Assembly (NCBI GenBank): GCA_001939945.1
Contig: MOEB01000002.1
Span: 62,001 to 126,000 of the forward strand
Length of the DNA: 64,000 nucleotides
Direction: 5' to 3'
DNA from: Aerophototrophica crusticola
GTDB taxonomy: Bacteria > Pseudomonadota > Alphaproteobacteria > Azospirillales > Azospirillaceae
A program made the translations under genes and the position numbers. The notes beneath the pieces are model-generated. The model made no database searches, was not told where the DNA came from, and saw nothing but the letters and a program-made list of their open reading frames with translations. Of the stretch, positions 31,714-39,541 are shown piece after piece. Position 1 is the stretch's first letter, and every line of letters begins with the position of its first letter.

Positions 31714-34089
31714 GTGACGGACAGCGACGATCTGGACGACCTGTTCGCGCCGGAGGATGGGGACGAAGGCGGGGAAGGGCACTTGGCGGCCCATGGGGTT
31801 CCCTGGCCCGTGCTGGTCGTGGACGATGATGAGGAAGTCCACATCATGACGCGGCTCGTCCTGGGCAAGCTGCGCTACAACGACCGGCCCCTGGAACTGC
31901 TGATGGCCCATTCGGCCGCGGAGGCCGAGGACATCCTGCGTCGCCGCGACGACATCGCCGTGGCGCTGCTGGACATCGTGATGGAGACGGACGACGCGGG
32001 CCTGCGCCTGGCCCGAAAGATCCGGGAGGAGTTCGGCAACAGCGACGTCCGCATTGTCTTGCGCACCGGCCAGCCCGGCCAAGCCCCGGTGCGGGACGTG
32101 ATCGTCAGCTATGACATCAACGACTACAAGTCGAAGACCGAGCTGACCTCGGAGAAGCTGTTCATCACCATCGTCACCGGCCTGCGCTCCTACGACAACA
32201 TCCGCAGTGCCCGGGCGGCGGAGAGCGCCAGCCGGCTGAAGTCCAGCTTCCTTGCGGCCATGAGCCATGAGATCCGCACGCCGATGAACGGGGTGCTGGG
32301 CATGCTGGAGTTGATGGCCCACACCAGCCTGACCTCCGACCAACGGGAAATGCTGGGCACGGCACGCGAGTCGGCGGGCACGCTGCTGCACATCATCGAC
32401 GACATCCTGGACTTCTCGAAGATCGAGGCGGGCCGGATGGACATTGACCGGCACCCGCTGGACCTGCCGGCCCTGGTGGAAGGGGTGGCGGAGACGCTGG
32501 TCCCCAATGCCCGCAAGAAGGGCTTGGCCTTCCATGTCCATGTGGACCCGGCCATCCCCGACCGCCTGCTGGGCGACCCGGTGCGGCTGCGCCAAGTGCT
32601 GTTCAACCTGGCCGGCAACGCCATCAAGTTCACCGAGCACGGCGGCGTGGTTATCCGGGCGGAGCGCTTGTCCGGGGGCGGCGAGGGCTGGGTGACAGTG
32701 CGCGTCTCCGTCACCGACTCCGGCATCGGCATTGAGGAGTCGGTGCAGGCCAAGCTTTTCCAGCCCTTTACCCAGGCGGAGAAATCCACCAGCCGCCGCT
32801 TCGGCGGCACCGGCCTGGGCCTGTCCATCTGTCGTCGCCTGATGGAGTTGATGAAGGGGCAGATCGGGCTGGACAGCTGTCCGGGCCAAGGCTCCACCTT
32901 CTGGTTCACGGTGGCTTTGGAGGAAGAGCCCGGCCGGGATGACAGGGCCAAGCCGCCCTTGACCGGCATCCGCGTCCGGCTGGAAACAGTCGATTTAACC
33001 CTGGCCGGAACGGTGGGCGCCTATCTCGGGGCCGCCGGGGCGACGTTGGCGGAAGCCGGGGAAGATGCGGACGTGCTCGTCATGGGGAACGGCACGGGGG
33101 AGGATTGGGCCGTCCCTTCGGCAGGCCTGCCGGCCGTGATCATCGCCGACGCGGATTCGCGCCGTCCGCTGGATCTTGCCCCCGACGCGCGGTTGGTGGC
33201 CCGCCCGGTGCGACGGCTGGCCCTGGTCCGCGCCGTTGCCGCCGCGGCGGGTAGGGGGCAGGAGGCCGACAGCGGCCCGTCGGCCGCCCTGCTGCGCCCC
33301 ACACGGGAACCGCCCCCGCGGGAGGAAGCCCAGGCACGCGGCACCCTGGTGCTGGTAGCCGAGGATCAGGCCGTGAACCAGATGGTCGTGCGGCGTCAGC
33401 TTGGCTTGTTGGGGGTGGCCTGCGATGTCTTCCCCAGCGGGCGGCAGGCGCTGGAGGCATGGCGGCGGGGTGGATATGGGCTTGTCCTGACCGACTGCAA
33501 CATGCCCGACATGGACGGGTTCGAGCTGACCGAGGCCATCCGCGCCGCGGAGGCGGGTACCGGCCGCCATGTCCCCGTCATCGCCCTGACCGCGAACGCC
33601 ATGGCGGGGGAGGACCAACGCTGCATCCGGGCCGGGATGGACGATTTCCTGGCCAAGCCTGTCGATCTCACCCGTCTGGACCAGTGCCTGCGCCGCTGGC
33701 TGCCCGCCGCGCTGGAACCGCTCGCGCCCGGTGCGGTGGCGGGGGGCGGGGGTCCGGGGCTTGTTCCATTCGACCCCGCCATGACCCTGGAACTGTTCGG
33801 CAGCATCGATACCGACGCCCGCGACTTCCTGCGGCAGTTCACCGACTCCGCCCGCCCATTGCTGGGGGCCGTGGAGGCTGCCCTGGCCGAGGGGGAGCTG
33901 GAGGAGGCCCGCCATCAGGCTCACGCTCTCGCCGGCGTCTGCAAGGCCGGCGGCGCGACCGAGCTGGCCGCGCTGGCGGATCGGGTCGAGCAGGCGCTGT
34001 TGGCCGGTCAACCCGAGTTGGCCCGTTCAGCCGCGGCGGACTTGCCCGGCGCCTTCCAGAGGATGGAAAGGTCTATCCAAACGCTATAG
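31714..34089 (+). CDS. Hybrid histidine kinase: REC-HisKA-HATPase-REC-Hpt
   Basis: This 791-residue cytoplasmic kinase has no membrane segment. The N-terminal receiver has phospho-Asp87 and the tail IVLRTGQPGQAPVRDVIVSY that is usual in receivers of DUF3369/HD-GYP regulators. Then come HisKA with His185 (AAMSHEIRTPMNGVLG), HATPase (NLAGNAIKFTEHGG, DSGIGIEESV, GGTGLGLSICRRLMELM), a second receiver with Asp594 (LTDCNMPDMDGFE) and an Hpt with His737 (HQAHALAGVCKAGG). All phosphorelay sites are present. The start is a GTG at 31714 with AGAGG upstream; a GTG at 31675 is also possible. A CheY-like gene lies 38 bases downstream and may be its partner. Confidence 0.9.
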   Translation: MTDSDDLDDLFAPEDGDEGGEGHLAAHGVPWPVLVVDDDEEVHIMTRLVLGKLRYNDRPLELLMAHSAAEAEDILRRRDDIAVALLDIVMETDDAGLRLARKIREEFGNSDVRIVLRTGQPGQAPVRDVIVSYDINDYKSKTELTSEKLFITIVTGLRSYDNIRSARAAESASRLKSSFLAAMSHEIRTPMNGVLGMLELMAHTSLTSDQREMLGTARESAGTLLHIIDDILDFSKIEAGRMDIDRHPLDLPALVEGVAETLVPNARKKGLAFHVHVDPAIPDRLLGDPVRLRQVLFNLAGNAIKFTEHGGVVIRAERLSGGGEGWVTVRVSVTDSGIGIEESVQAKLFQPFTQAEKSTSRRFGGTGLGLSICRRLMELMKGQIGLDSCPGQGSTFWFTVALEEEPGRDDRAKPPLTGIRVRLETVDLTLAGTVGAYLGAAGATLAEAGEDADVLVMGNGTGEDWAVPSAGLPAVIIADADSRRPLDLAPDARLVARPVRRLALVRAVAAAAGRGQEADSGPSAALLRPTREPPPREEAQARGTLVLVAEDQAVNQMVVRRQLGLLGVACDVFPSGRQALEAWRRGGYGLVLTDCNMPDMDGFELTEAIRAAEAGTGRHVPVIALTANAMAGEDQRCIRAGMDDFLAKPVDLTRLDQCLRRWLPAALEPLAPGAVAGGGGPGLVPFDPAMTLELFGSIDTDARDFLRQFTDSARPLLGAVEAALAEGELEEARHQAHALAGVCKAGGATELAALADRVEQALLAGQPELARSAAADLPGAFQRMERSIQTL

Positions 34090-34127
34090 GCTAACCCAAC
34101 GGGGTAAATTCCCGCCAACGTGCAGGG

Positions 34128-34544
34128 ATGGTGATGGTGTTCTACGGCGCAAGCCCGTTCGGCCAGATGAAGGCGCTGGTGATCGAGGACCAGGACTTCA
34201 TCCGCACGGTGGTGATCCGCATCCTGAAGCAGTTGGATTTCCATACGGTCTGGGAAGCGGATGACGGTTCGTCGGGCCTCTCCATCGCCCTGGAACGCAA
34301 GCCTGACGTGGTGATCTGTGACATCGAGATGCGACCGGTGGACGGGCTGACCTTCCTCAGCCACCTGCGCCAGAAGGAAGAGCTGGGCCGCCGCACGCCC
34401 GTAATCTTCCTGACCAACCACGCCCAGAAGGAAATGGTGCTTAAGGCCCGCGACCTGGGCGTGAACGCCTTCATCGCCAAACCGGTGACCGTCGTCGGCC
34501 TGCGGGAGAAGCTGATGGTCCTGCTGGGGCCTGTTCGCCGCTGA
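34128..34544 (+). CDS. CheY-like response regulator
   Basis: The 138-residue protein is a single receiver domain: ALVIEDQDFIRTVVIRILKQ with one acidic pair (Glu-Asp), phospho-Asp in VVICDIEMRPVDG, Thr in FLTNHAQKE and Lys in AFIAKPVTV. There is no output domain. The tight position after the hybrid kinase suggests that the kinase Hpt domain passes phosphate to this protein. Starts at 34128 or 34134 are possible. The output target is unknown. Confidence 0.9.
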   Translation: MVMVFYGASPFGQMKALVIEDQDFIRTVVIRILKQLDFHTVWEADDGSSGLSIALERKPDVVICDIEMRPVDGLTFLSHLRQKEELGRRTPVIFLTNHAQKEMVLKARDLGVNAFIAKPVTVVGLREKLMVLLGPVRR

Positions 34545-34646
34545 AACCCGCACGGATGCTGGGGCCAACGACAGAGGCACCCTTGCGCGCGCCCCGTCGG
34601 CTTCTTACCTCCGGGACAATGGGAGTTGCTTCGGGGGTGATGCCAC

Positions 34647-35009
34647 ATGCAGGCCATGCTGTTCCGGAACGAGGCGGTCCAGCGCCGCTATGACCGGGTC
34701 AACCGGCTGGCCGCCTTGATGGATGAGCGGGTGCGCGTCGGCCGTGTCCGCCTGCCCGTGGGTTGGGACGGAGTGCTGAACCTGGTGCCTGTGGTGGGCA
34801 CCCTGGCTGCCAAGAGCACCGCCGGTTACATCGTCGTGGAAGGCGCCCGCATGGGCCTGCCAAAGCGCAAGGTGGCCCGCATGGCCCTGAACGTGGCCGT
34901 GGATTTCGTCGTCGGCGCCATCCCGGTGGTGGGCTGGGTGGCGGATTTCTTCCTGAAGGCCAACAGCCGCAACGTGCGCATCATCCGCCAGCATTTCGCC
35001 ATGGGGTGA
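34647..35009 (+). CDS. DUF4112 membrane protein
   Basis: This 120-residue protein contains LPVGWDGVLNLVPVVGTLAA and later VDFVVGAIPVVGWVADFFLK, two 'PVVG' segments typical of DUF4112. These are short hydrophobic segments that may lie in or on the membrane. It ends with KANSRNVRIIRQHF, a positively charged tail. Function is unknown. It lies 102 bases after the CheY-like gene and is convergent with the PLP decarboxylase-like gene. Confidence 0.82.
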   Translation: MQAMLFRNEAVQRRYDRVNRLAALMDERVRVGRVRLPVGWDGVLNLVPVVGTLAAKSTAGYIVVEGARMGLPKRKVARMALNVAVDFVVGAIPVVGWVADFFLKANSRNVRIIRQHFAMG

Positions 35010-35013
35010 CGGT

Positions 35014-36279
35014 TCACACCAACAGGTGCTCCGTCGCCTGGGCGCGCATGCAGTGGTCGCTGCCCATGGCGCTGGCATAGCCGCCGGCGTTCAGCAGGGC
35101 CAGGTAGTCGCCCTCCTGCATCACGGGCAGGGCAACGTTCTCCGCCCAGAGGTCCAGCGCCTCGTTGATGTTGCCGGCGATGGTCACCGTCTGTAGCGCC
35201 TCGGGCGCCCAGGCCGCTGCCGGATCGGCATGAAGGCTGGCCGGCACGGGCTCGCAGGGCAGCTTGTAGAACACCGGCTCGATGGCCAGGTTGAATCCGC
35301 CATCCACGCCGACGAAGGTGGTGTTGCGCTTCCGCTCCACCGTGTTGGCCTGGAGCACCAGCACGCCCGCGTCCTTCACGACAAAATCGCCGGGCTCCAC
35401 CCAGACCTCCACGCCACGGCCGGCGAAGCTCTCACCGATGATGCCGGCCCAGCGCGCCAGGTCCAGCGGCCGGTCGCTGGCCACGTGGGGCACGCCCAGG
35501 CCGCCGCCCAGATTCACCACCTTGGGCGACTCCAGCCGGTCCAGGAACCACAGGCATTCCCGCACGACCTGCGCCCAGGCGTCCAACTGGTTGTTCAGGT
35601 AGCCGCAGCCCACATGGAAATGGATGCCTTCCACCTTCAGGCCCAGGTCCCGGGCCAGGGCCAGGGTCTCCTCGAACTGCTCCCGGTAGATGCCGAACTT
35701 GCTGGTCCGCTCCCCGCTGTAGCGCAGCAGCTGGTTCTCCCCATAGCCCACGCCCATGGCCGGGTTCACCCGGATGCCGATGGACCGGCCTGGCGCCACC
35801 TTGGCGAGGCGCCGCAGGGATGACTGGCTGTCCACGTTGATCCAGGCGCCGGGATGCCGCGCCAGCACGCCCAAGTCCGCTTCTGAGACCGAGGTGGCGG
35901 TGTAGGAGATGTCCTCTGCCCGGAAGCCGCAGCGGATGGCGTGGCGCAGCTCCCCGGGGGAGCAGGCGTCGATCCCGCACAGGCCCGACGTCTTCATCCA
36001 GGTCAGCAGCGGCCCGTACCGGTTGGCCTTCATGGCATAGCGGATGCGGGTGGTCAGGCCCGTCGTGTCCAGGGCCGCGCGCAGCCGCCGCAGGTTCGCC
36101 AGCACCCGTTCGCCGGAATAGAAGAAGGCGGGCCCGCCCGCCGCCCGCGCCGCCTCTGCCAGGTTCACCCCCGCCAGGCACAGGTCGCGGCCCACATAGC
36201 GCAGGTCCGGTCGCTCCCACCAGAAGCGGGGCAGGGCAACGGCGTCGGCCTGGGGGGCCGCCAGGGCGTCGGGGGGCAT
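35014..36279 (-). CDS. Type III (alanine racemase fold) PLP-dependent decarboxylase-like protein
   Basis: This 421-residue enzyme resembles diaminopimelate decarboxylase. PLP Lys84 sits in RIRYAMKANRYGPLL. Gly-rich and phosphate-binding segments appear as EGIHFHVGCGY and VVNLGGGLGVP. Two signature regions differ: the usual EPGR is EPGDFVVKDAGVLV, and the Cys-Glu-Ser active-site loop is replaced by IAGNINEALDLWAENV. The N-terminus carries WWERPDLRYVGRDLCLAG, as in some homologues of unknown substrate. So it is probably not a standard LysA; it may decarboxylate another diamino acid or a modified amino acid. The SET-domain gene ends 22 bases upstream on the same strand, forming a likely operon. 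Confidence 0.82.
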   Translation of the reverse strand: MPPDALAAPQADAVALPRFWWERPDLRYVGRDLCLAGVNLAEAARAAGGPAFFYSGERVLANLRRLRAALDTTGLTTRIRYAMKANRYGPLLTWMKTSGLCGIDACSPGELRHAIRCGFRAEDISYTATSVSEADLGVLARHPGAWINVDSQSSLRRLAKVAPGRSIGIRVNPAMGVGYGENQLLRYSGERTSKFGIYREQFEETLALARDLGLKVEGIHFHVGCGYLNNQLDAWAQVVRECLWFLDRLESPKVVNLGGGLGVPHVASDRPLDLARWAGIIGESFAGRGVEVWVEPGDFVVKDAGVLVLQANTVERKRNTTFVGVDGGFNLAIEPVFYKLPCEPVPASLHADPAAAWAPEALQTVTIAGNINEALDLWAENVALPVMQEGDYLALLNAGGYASAMGSDHCMRAQATEHLLV

Positions 36280-36301
36280 CGTCAGTCCTGAATCCTGAGT
36301 G

Positions 36302-36841
36302 TCATTCCGCCAGGCTGGGCATGCGGGCGGGCTCCCGCCGGCCGCTGATCCATTTCCGGCAGTTCGGGGCGCCGCACAGGCAGGGGAACTGCTTGAACAG
36401 CACGTCCTCCGTGCTGGCGTAATCCATGGTCAGTGCCTCACCGGCCCTGATGTCCTTCACGGCCCACAGTTCGAACCGCTGCATGTCCAGGAAGGTGTTG
36501 GGGTCGCAGGAATGCAGCAGGTAGCCGGTGAAGTAGGGGTCGTACAGGTGGCTGTCCGGACCGATCTGCAGCGTGTGCTGCATCACTTCATGCACCACGG
36601 TGCCGCTGATCTTGCAGATACGGTAGCCGCGGGCGAAGTCCCGGCGGGCATAGACGCCATAGCCCTTGGCATCGTTGTGGGTCGAGACCTCGAACTCCGC
36701 CGCGGTGGGATATCCGTCGCCGACACGGAAAATCTCTGGATACAGGCTCTCCGCCGGGCGAGGCAGGGAGTTGGGCAGGGTCAGGCTGGCAGCGAAGGGG
36801 GATGACAGTTGCGGCACCCGCCGCGTTCGGGGAACGGTCAT
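36302..36841 (-). CDS. SET-domain protein (predicted lysine methyltransferase)
   Basis: This 179-residue protein has the SET fold: GYGVYARRDFARGYRICKIS near the start of the domain, YLLHSCDPNTFLDM (the NHS-type motif) and EALTMDYASTEDVLF. A post-SET CLCGAPNCRKWISG with three Cys can bind zinc. SET enzymes transfer methyl groups from S-adenosylmethionine to lysine. Bacterial examples are uncommon and their targets are mostly unknown. It is placed just before the PLP decarboxylase-like gene. The ATG at 36839-36841 was chosen over one 45 bases upstream; neither has a clear ribosome site. The SET-PLP pairing suggests methylation of a ligand or protein linked to that enzyme, but this is inference. 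Confidence 0.85.
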   Translation of the reverse strand: MTVPRTRRVPQLSSPFAASLTLPNSLPRPAESLYPEIFRVGDGYPTAAEFEVSTHNDAKGYGVYARRDFARGYRICKISGTVVHEVMQHTLQIGPDSHLYDPYFTGYLLHSCDPNTFLDMQRFELWAVKDIRAGEALTMDYASTEDVLFKQFPCLCGAPNCRKWISGRREPARMPSLAE

Positions 36842-36974
36842 GGGGGTGGATCTGTCCAGGGTTACCCCGCACCGGGGACCGACCATAGGGTTGCGTTAAC
36901 CCTGACCGTTTCGCAAGCCCACAATTGCGGGGCAAGACTGCCCGGCCCTGCAATCTCACACCTGGTGTTCATTC

Positions 36975-36994
36975 TTTCAAACGCTTGTTTGAAA
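36975..36994. promoter_or_regulatory. Palindromic operator (PsrA/TetR-type) upstream of acyl-CoA dehydrogenase
   Basis: TTTCAAACGCTTGTTTGAAA is a 20-base near-perfect palindrome (8-bp arms around GCTT). It contains CAAAC-N4-GTTTG, which matches the binding pattern reported for the fatty-acid-responsive TetR repressor PsrA. It lies 85 bases before the acyl-CoA dehydrogenase ATG in the divergent region, so it could control both genes. No TetR gene is in the window. Confidence 0.62.
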
Positions 36995-37079
36995 ATTTAC
37001 TGGCGACCGGGGCGGTGCGGGTCTATGCTCCCATCCAAACCGGCCCCGGGGCAGGGGGCGGAAGACAAAGGGGATCGCC

Positions 37080-38339
37080 ATGGACTTCGCCTACACCGAC
37101 AAGGTCGTCGCCCTGCAGGACCGGCTCAACCGCTTCATGGAGCGGCACATCTACCCGAACGAGGCGGCGCTGAACGCGGAGGTCGCGGCCGGCGACACCC
37201 GTTGGAAGCCCGTGGCCCTGCTGGAGGAGCTGAAGGCCAAGGCCAGGGCGGAGGGCCTGTGGAACCTGTTCCTGCCGGAAAGCGAGCTGGGTGCCGGCCT
37301 GACCAACGCCGAGTACGCGCCCCTTTGCGAGATCATGGGGCGCAGCCATTGGGCGCCGGAGGTGTTCAACTGCTCCGCCCCCGATACCGGCAACATGGAG
37401 GTGCTGGTCCGCTATGGCACGGCGGAGCACAAGAAGCGGTGGCTGGAGCCACTGCTGGCCGGGGAAATCCGCAGCGCCTTCGCCATGACGGAGCCTGAGG
37501 TCGCCAGCTCCGACGCCACCAACATCGCCACGGAGATCCGGCGCGACGGCGATTCCTACATCATCAATGGCCGGAAATGGTGGACCAGCGGGGCCAACGA
37601 CACCCGCTGCAAGATCATGATCGTCATGGGCAAGACGGACCCGCACGGGACCGACCGGCACACCCAGCAGTCCATGATCCTGGTCCCCACCGACACGCCC
37701 GGCGTCACCATCCAGCGCTTCCTACCGGTCTTCGGCTTCGATGACGCGCCGCATGGCCATGCGGAGGTCACCTTCGACAATGTCCGGGTCCCGGTGGAGA
37801 ACATCCTGCTGGGCGAGGGGCGCGGGTTCGAGATCGCGCAAGGCCGCCTGGGGCCCGGCCGCATCCACCACTGCATGCGCCTGATCGGCGCGGCGGAGCG
37901 GGCGTTGGAGCTGATGTGCCGCCGCCTGATGACCCGCACCGCCTTCGGCAAGCCGGTGGCCGCCCAGACCATCTGGCATGAGCGGATCGCCGAGTCCCGC
38001 ATCCTGATCGACCAGGCGCGGCTGCTGACCCTGAAGGCCGCCTCCATGATGGACACGGTGGGCAACAAGGTGGCCCGCACCGAGATCGCGATGATCAAGG
38101 TCGTCGCCCCCAACATGGCCTGCCAGGTGATCGACTGGGCCATCCAGGCCTTCGGCGGCGCCGGTGTCAGCAGCGATTACCCGCTGGCCTGGATGTACGC
38201 CAACGCCCGCACCCTGCGCCTGGCCGACGGCCCGGACGAGGTGCACCGCAACCAGATCGCCAAGTGGGAACTGGGCAAGTACGACCCGCGCCAGCCTAGC
38301 CTCACCGGTGGCGACGCCTCGGTGAAGCCGCGGGCGTGA
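37080..38339 (+). CDS. Acyl-CoA dehydrogenase (ACAD10/11-like)
   Basis: This 419-residue enzyme has [20 protein letters not shown] (flavin-binding region), [20 protein letters not shown] and [20 protein letters not shown]. The catalytic base lies in the final third, near [19 protein letters not shown]. It fits the group of acyl-CoA dehydrogenases similar to ACAD10/11. These take longer or hydroxylated acyl-CoA substrates, so the exact substrate is not certain. It catalyses alpha,beta-dehydrogenation with FAD. It has its own promoter region with a PsrA-like operator, consistent with fatty-acid control, and a GC hairpin follows. Confidence 0.92.
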   Translation: MDFAYTDKVVALQDRLNRFMERHIYPNEAALNAEVAAGDTRWKPVALLEELKAKARAEGLWNLFLPESELGAGLTNAEYAPLCEIMGRSHWAPEVFNCSAPDTGNMEVLVRYGTAEHKKRWLEPLLAGEIRSAFAMTEPEVASSDATNIATEIRRDGDSYIINGRKWWTSGANDTRCKIMIVMGKTDPHGTDRHTQQSMILVPTDTPGVTIQRFLPVFGFDDAPHGHAEVTFDNVRVPVENILLGEGRGFEIAQGRLGPGRIHHCMRLIGAAERALELMCRRLMTRTAFGKPVAAQTIWHERIAESRILIDQARLLTLKAASMMDTVGNKVARTEIAMIKVVAPNMACQVIDWAIQAFGGAGVSSDYPLAWMYANARTLRLADGPDEVHRNQIAKWELGKYDPRQPSLTGGDASVKPRA

Positions 38340-38344
38340 TGAGC

Positions 38345-38382
38345 GGGGGGCAGGGCCGCCATGCGGTACGGTCCTGCCCCCC
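38345..38382 (+). terminator. Hairpin downstream of acyl-CoA dehydrogenase
   Basis: A perfect 10-bp stem GGGGGGCAGG/CCTGCCCCCC encloses an 18-base loop that can fold further. It lies five bases after the stop codon. AAAT, not a T-run, follows, so it is not a classical terminator. Confidence 0.5.
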
Positions 38383-38392
38383 AAATCGCCTT

Positions 38393-38408
38393 TGTGACTT
38401 TGGTCACT
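38393..38408. promoter_or_regulatory. CRP-like operator candidate
   Basis: TGTGACTTTGGTCACT matches TGTGA-N6-TCACA at 9 of 10 fixed positions. It lies 59 bases before the ATG of the small lipoprotein gene. No CRP/FNR gene is in the window, so function is inferred only from the pattern. Confidence 0.35.
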
Positions 38409-38466
38409 TCGCAGGTGCGGTACCGGGGGTAGCGTCCGGGTCATGCCACATGACTTGGTGTCTTCC

Positions 38467-38742
38467 ATGCGCCCGCTGCTCCCCGCCCTGTCGCTCCTGC
38501 TCCTCTCGGCCTGCGCCACCGCCGAGGCGCCCCGCCATGTGGCCCTGGCGGATGAGCACCAGGGCTTCGCCGGCTGCGCCCGGGTGACCCAGGCTTCCTG
38601 GCCCGGCGATGCCTACAAGGATCTGCGGGCGGAAAAGCTGGCGGCGTGCCTGGCGAAGGGTGGGCCCGAAGCCCGCCTGCCGGTTCAAGTGGCCGACCGC
38701 CGCGGCAATACCATCCTGCCGATCCAGGCCACGGACAAGTAA
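38467..38742 (+). CDS. Small lipoprotein of unknown function
   Basis: The 91-residue precursor has a lipoprotein signal ending in the lipobox LSAC (Cys16). The mature part has two further cysteines (FAGCARVTQ and LAACLAKGG) that may form a disulfide. It ends with a strand-like DRRGNTILPIQATDK. I do not recognise a family. The ATG at 38467 gives a good signal peptide; an ATG at 38443 would add eight polar residues before it. It is convergent with the GFA-family gene, with seven bases between stops. Confidence 0.72.
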   Translation: MRPLLPALSLLLLSACATAEAPRHVALADEHQGFAGCARVTQASWPGDAYKDLRAEKLAACLAKGGPEARLPVQVADRRGNTILPIQATDK

Positions 38743-38749
38743 TCCCGCC

Positions 38750-39196
38750 TCACCCTGACCGTTCCGGCGCCCAGTCGGGCCCGTCTTCCGCGTGGCGGGG
38801 CAATTTGTCTGTCGTGTCGAACCAGGGTAGCCGGCTTGATGTCCAGATATGGTATTGGGGCGGCAGCTTGCCCGGCTCATCCAGGCTGGCCACGCTGACA
38901 TCCAACTCCGGCGGCCCCTCCGTATAGGCGAAGAACAGGGGCGTGCCGCAGTCCCGGCAGAACTGCCGAAGACCCTGGGCGCTGCTGTGATAGGTGGCCG
39001 GGGTGCCCTGGGTCACCCACACCCCGGCAGCAGGGAAGGTAGCCCAGGCCATGGCCGGGGCGCCGCTGGACCGCTGGCAGATGCGGCAATGGCAATAGGC
39101 CACGGTGTCGGGCGGCACCGCACCGGCGATGCGATAGCGCACCGCGCCGCAAAGGCAACCGCCCTCAAGGTACTCCACGCCCTCGGTCCCGGTCAT
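38750..39196 (-). CDS. GFA-family protein (glutathione-dependent formaldehyde-activating enzyme-like)
   Basis: This 148-residue protein has the zinc-binding GFA pattern: GGCLCGAVRY, then AYCHCRICQRSSGAP and RQFCRDCGTPLFFAY, seven cysteines in the expected order. The founding member (Gfa) speeds formation of S-hydroxymethylglutathione from formaldehyde, but most homologues have unknown substrates. AGGGAGG precedes the ATG at 39194-39196; an upstream frame to 39418 lacks conservation. It is divergent from the ornithine decarboxylase leader. Confidence 0.88.
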   Translation of the reverse strand: MTGTEGVEYLEGGCLCGAVRYRIAGAVPPDTVAYCHCRICQRSSGAPAMAWATFPAAGVWVTQGTPATYHSSAQGLRQFCRDCGTPLFFAYTEGPPELDVSVASLDEPGKLPPQYHIWTSSRLPWFDTTDKLPRHAEDGPDWAPERSG

Positions 39197-39541
39197 GTGC
39201 GCCCTCCCTTCGGCCGGCCACGCGGCCCTGACATCCCAACAATCGGTGACCCGGCCCGGGAACATCGCCGGGCGAGTCGTCACGCCCTCTGCCTTGGGTG
39301 ATAATTTTGTTTCGGCTGAAACGGTAGCGGCTTTGGACAGTGCGGGTCGGGAGGCTCCGCGGAAGGGCGTGATTGCTTTTTTCCCGGCCCCCTTTCCAAG
39401 CCCTTGGCCCACCGGCATAAACCGGGAAAAGACTGGGGGAGGGGACGCGGGACGGCCACCGGGGGGAGGCCGTCCCTAAGCCCGCCAGGGGTCATCCCAG
39501 GACCCCCTGTGACCACGCCAGAGACGTGCGGGAAGCCGGCC
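39197..39541 (+). promoter_or_regulatory. Long structured leader/promoter region before ornithine-type decarboxylase
   Basis: This 345-base region has no convincing gene. It has an AT-rich patch (about 39299-39312), a strong stem GGGACGGCC/GGCCGTCCC (39449-39476) and a longer-range pairing TTTTCCCGG (39379-39387) with CCGGGAAAA (39422-39430). A conserved speF leader RNA is known upstream of ornithine decarboxylase genes in alphaproteobacteria. This region is the right place and size for one, but I could not match the consensus by eye. Confidence 0.45.
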
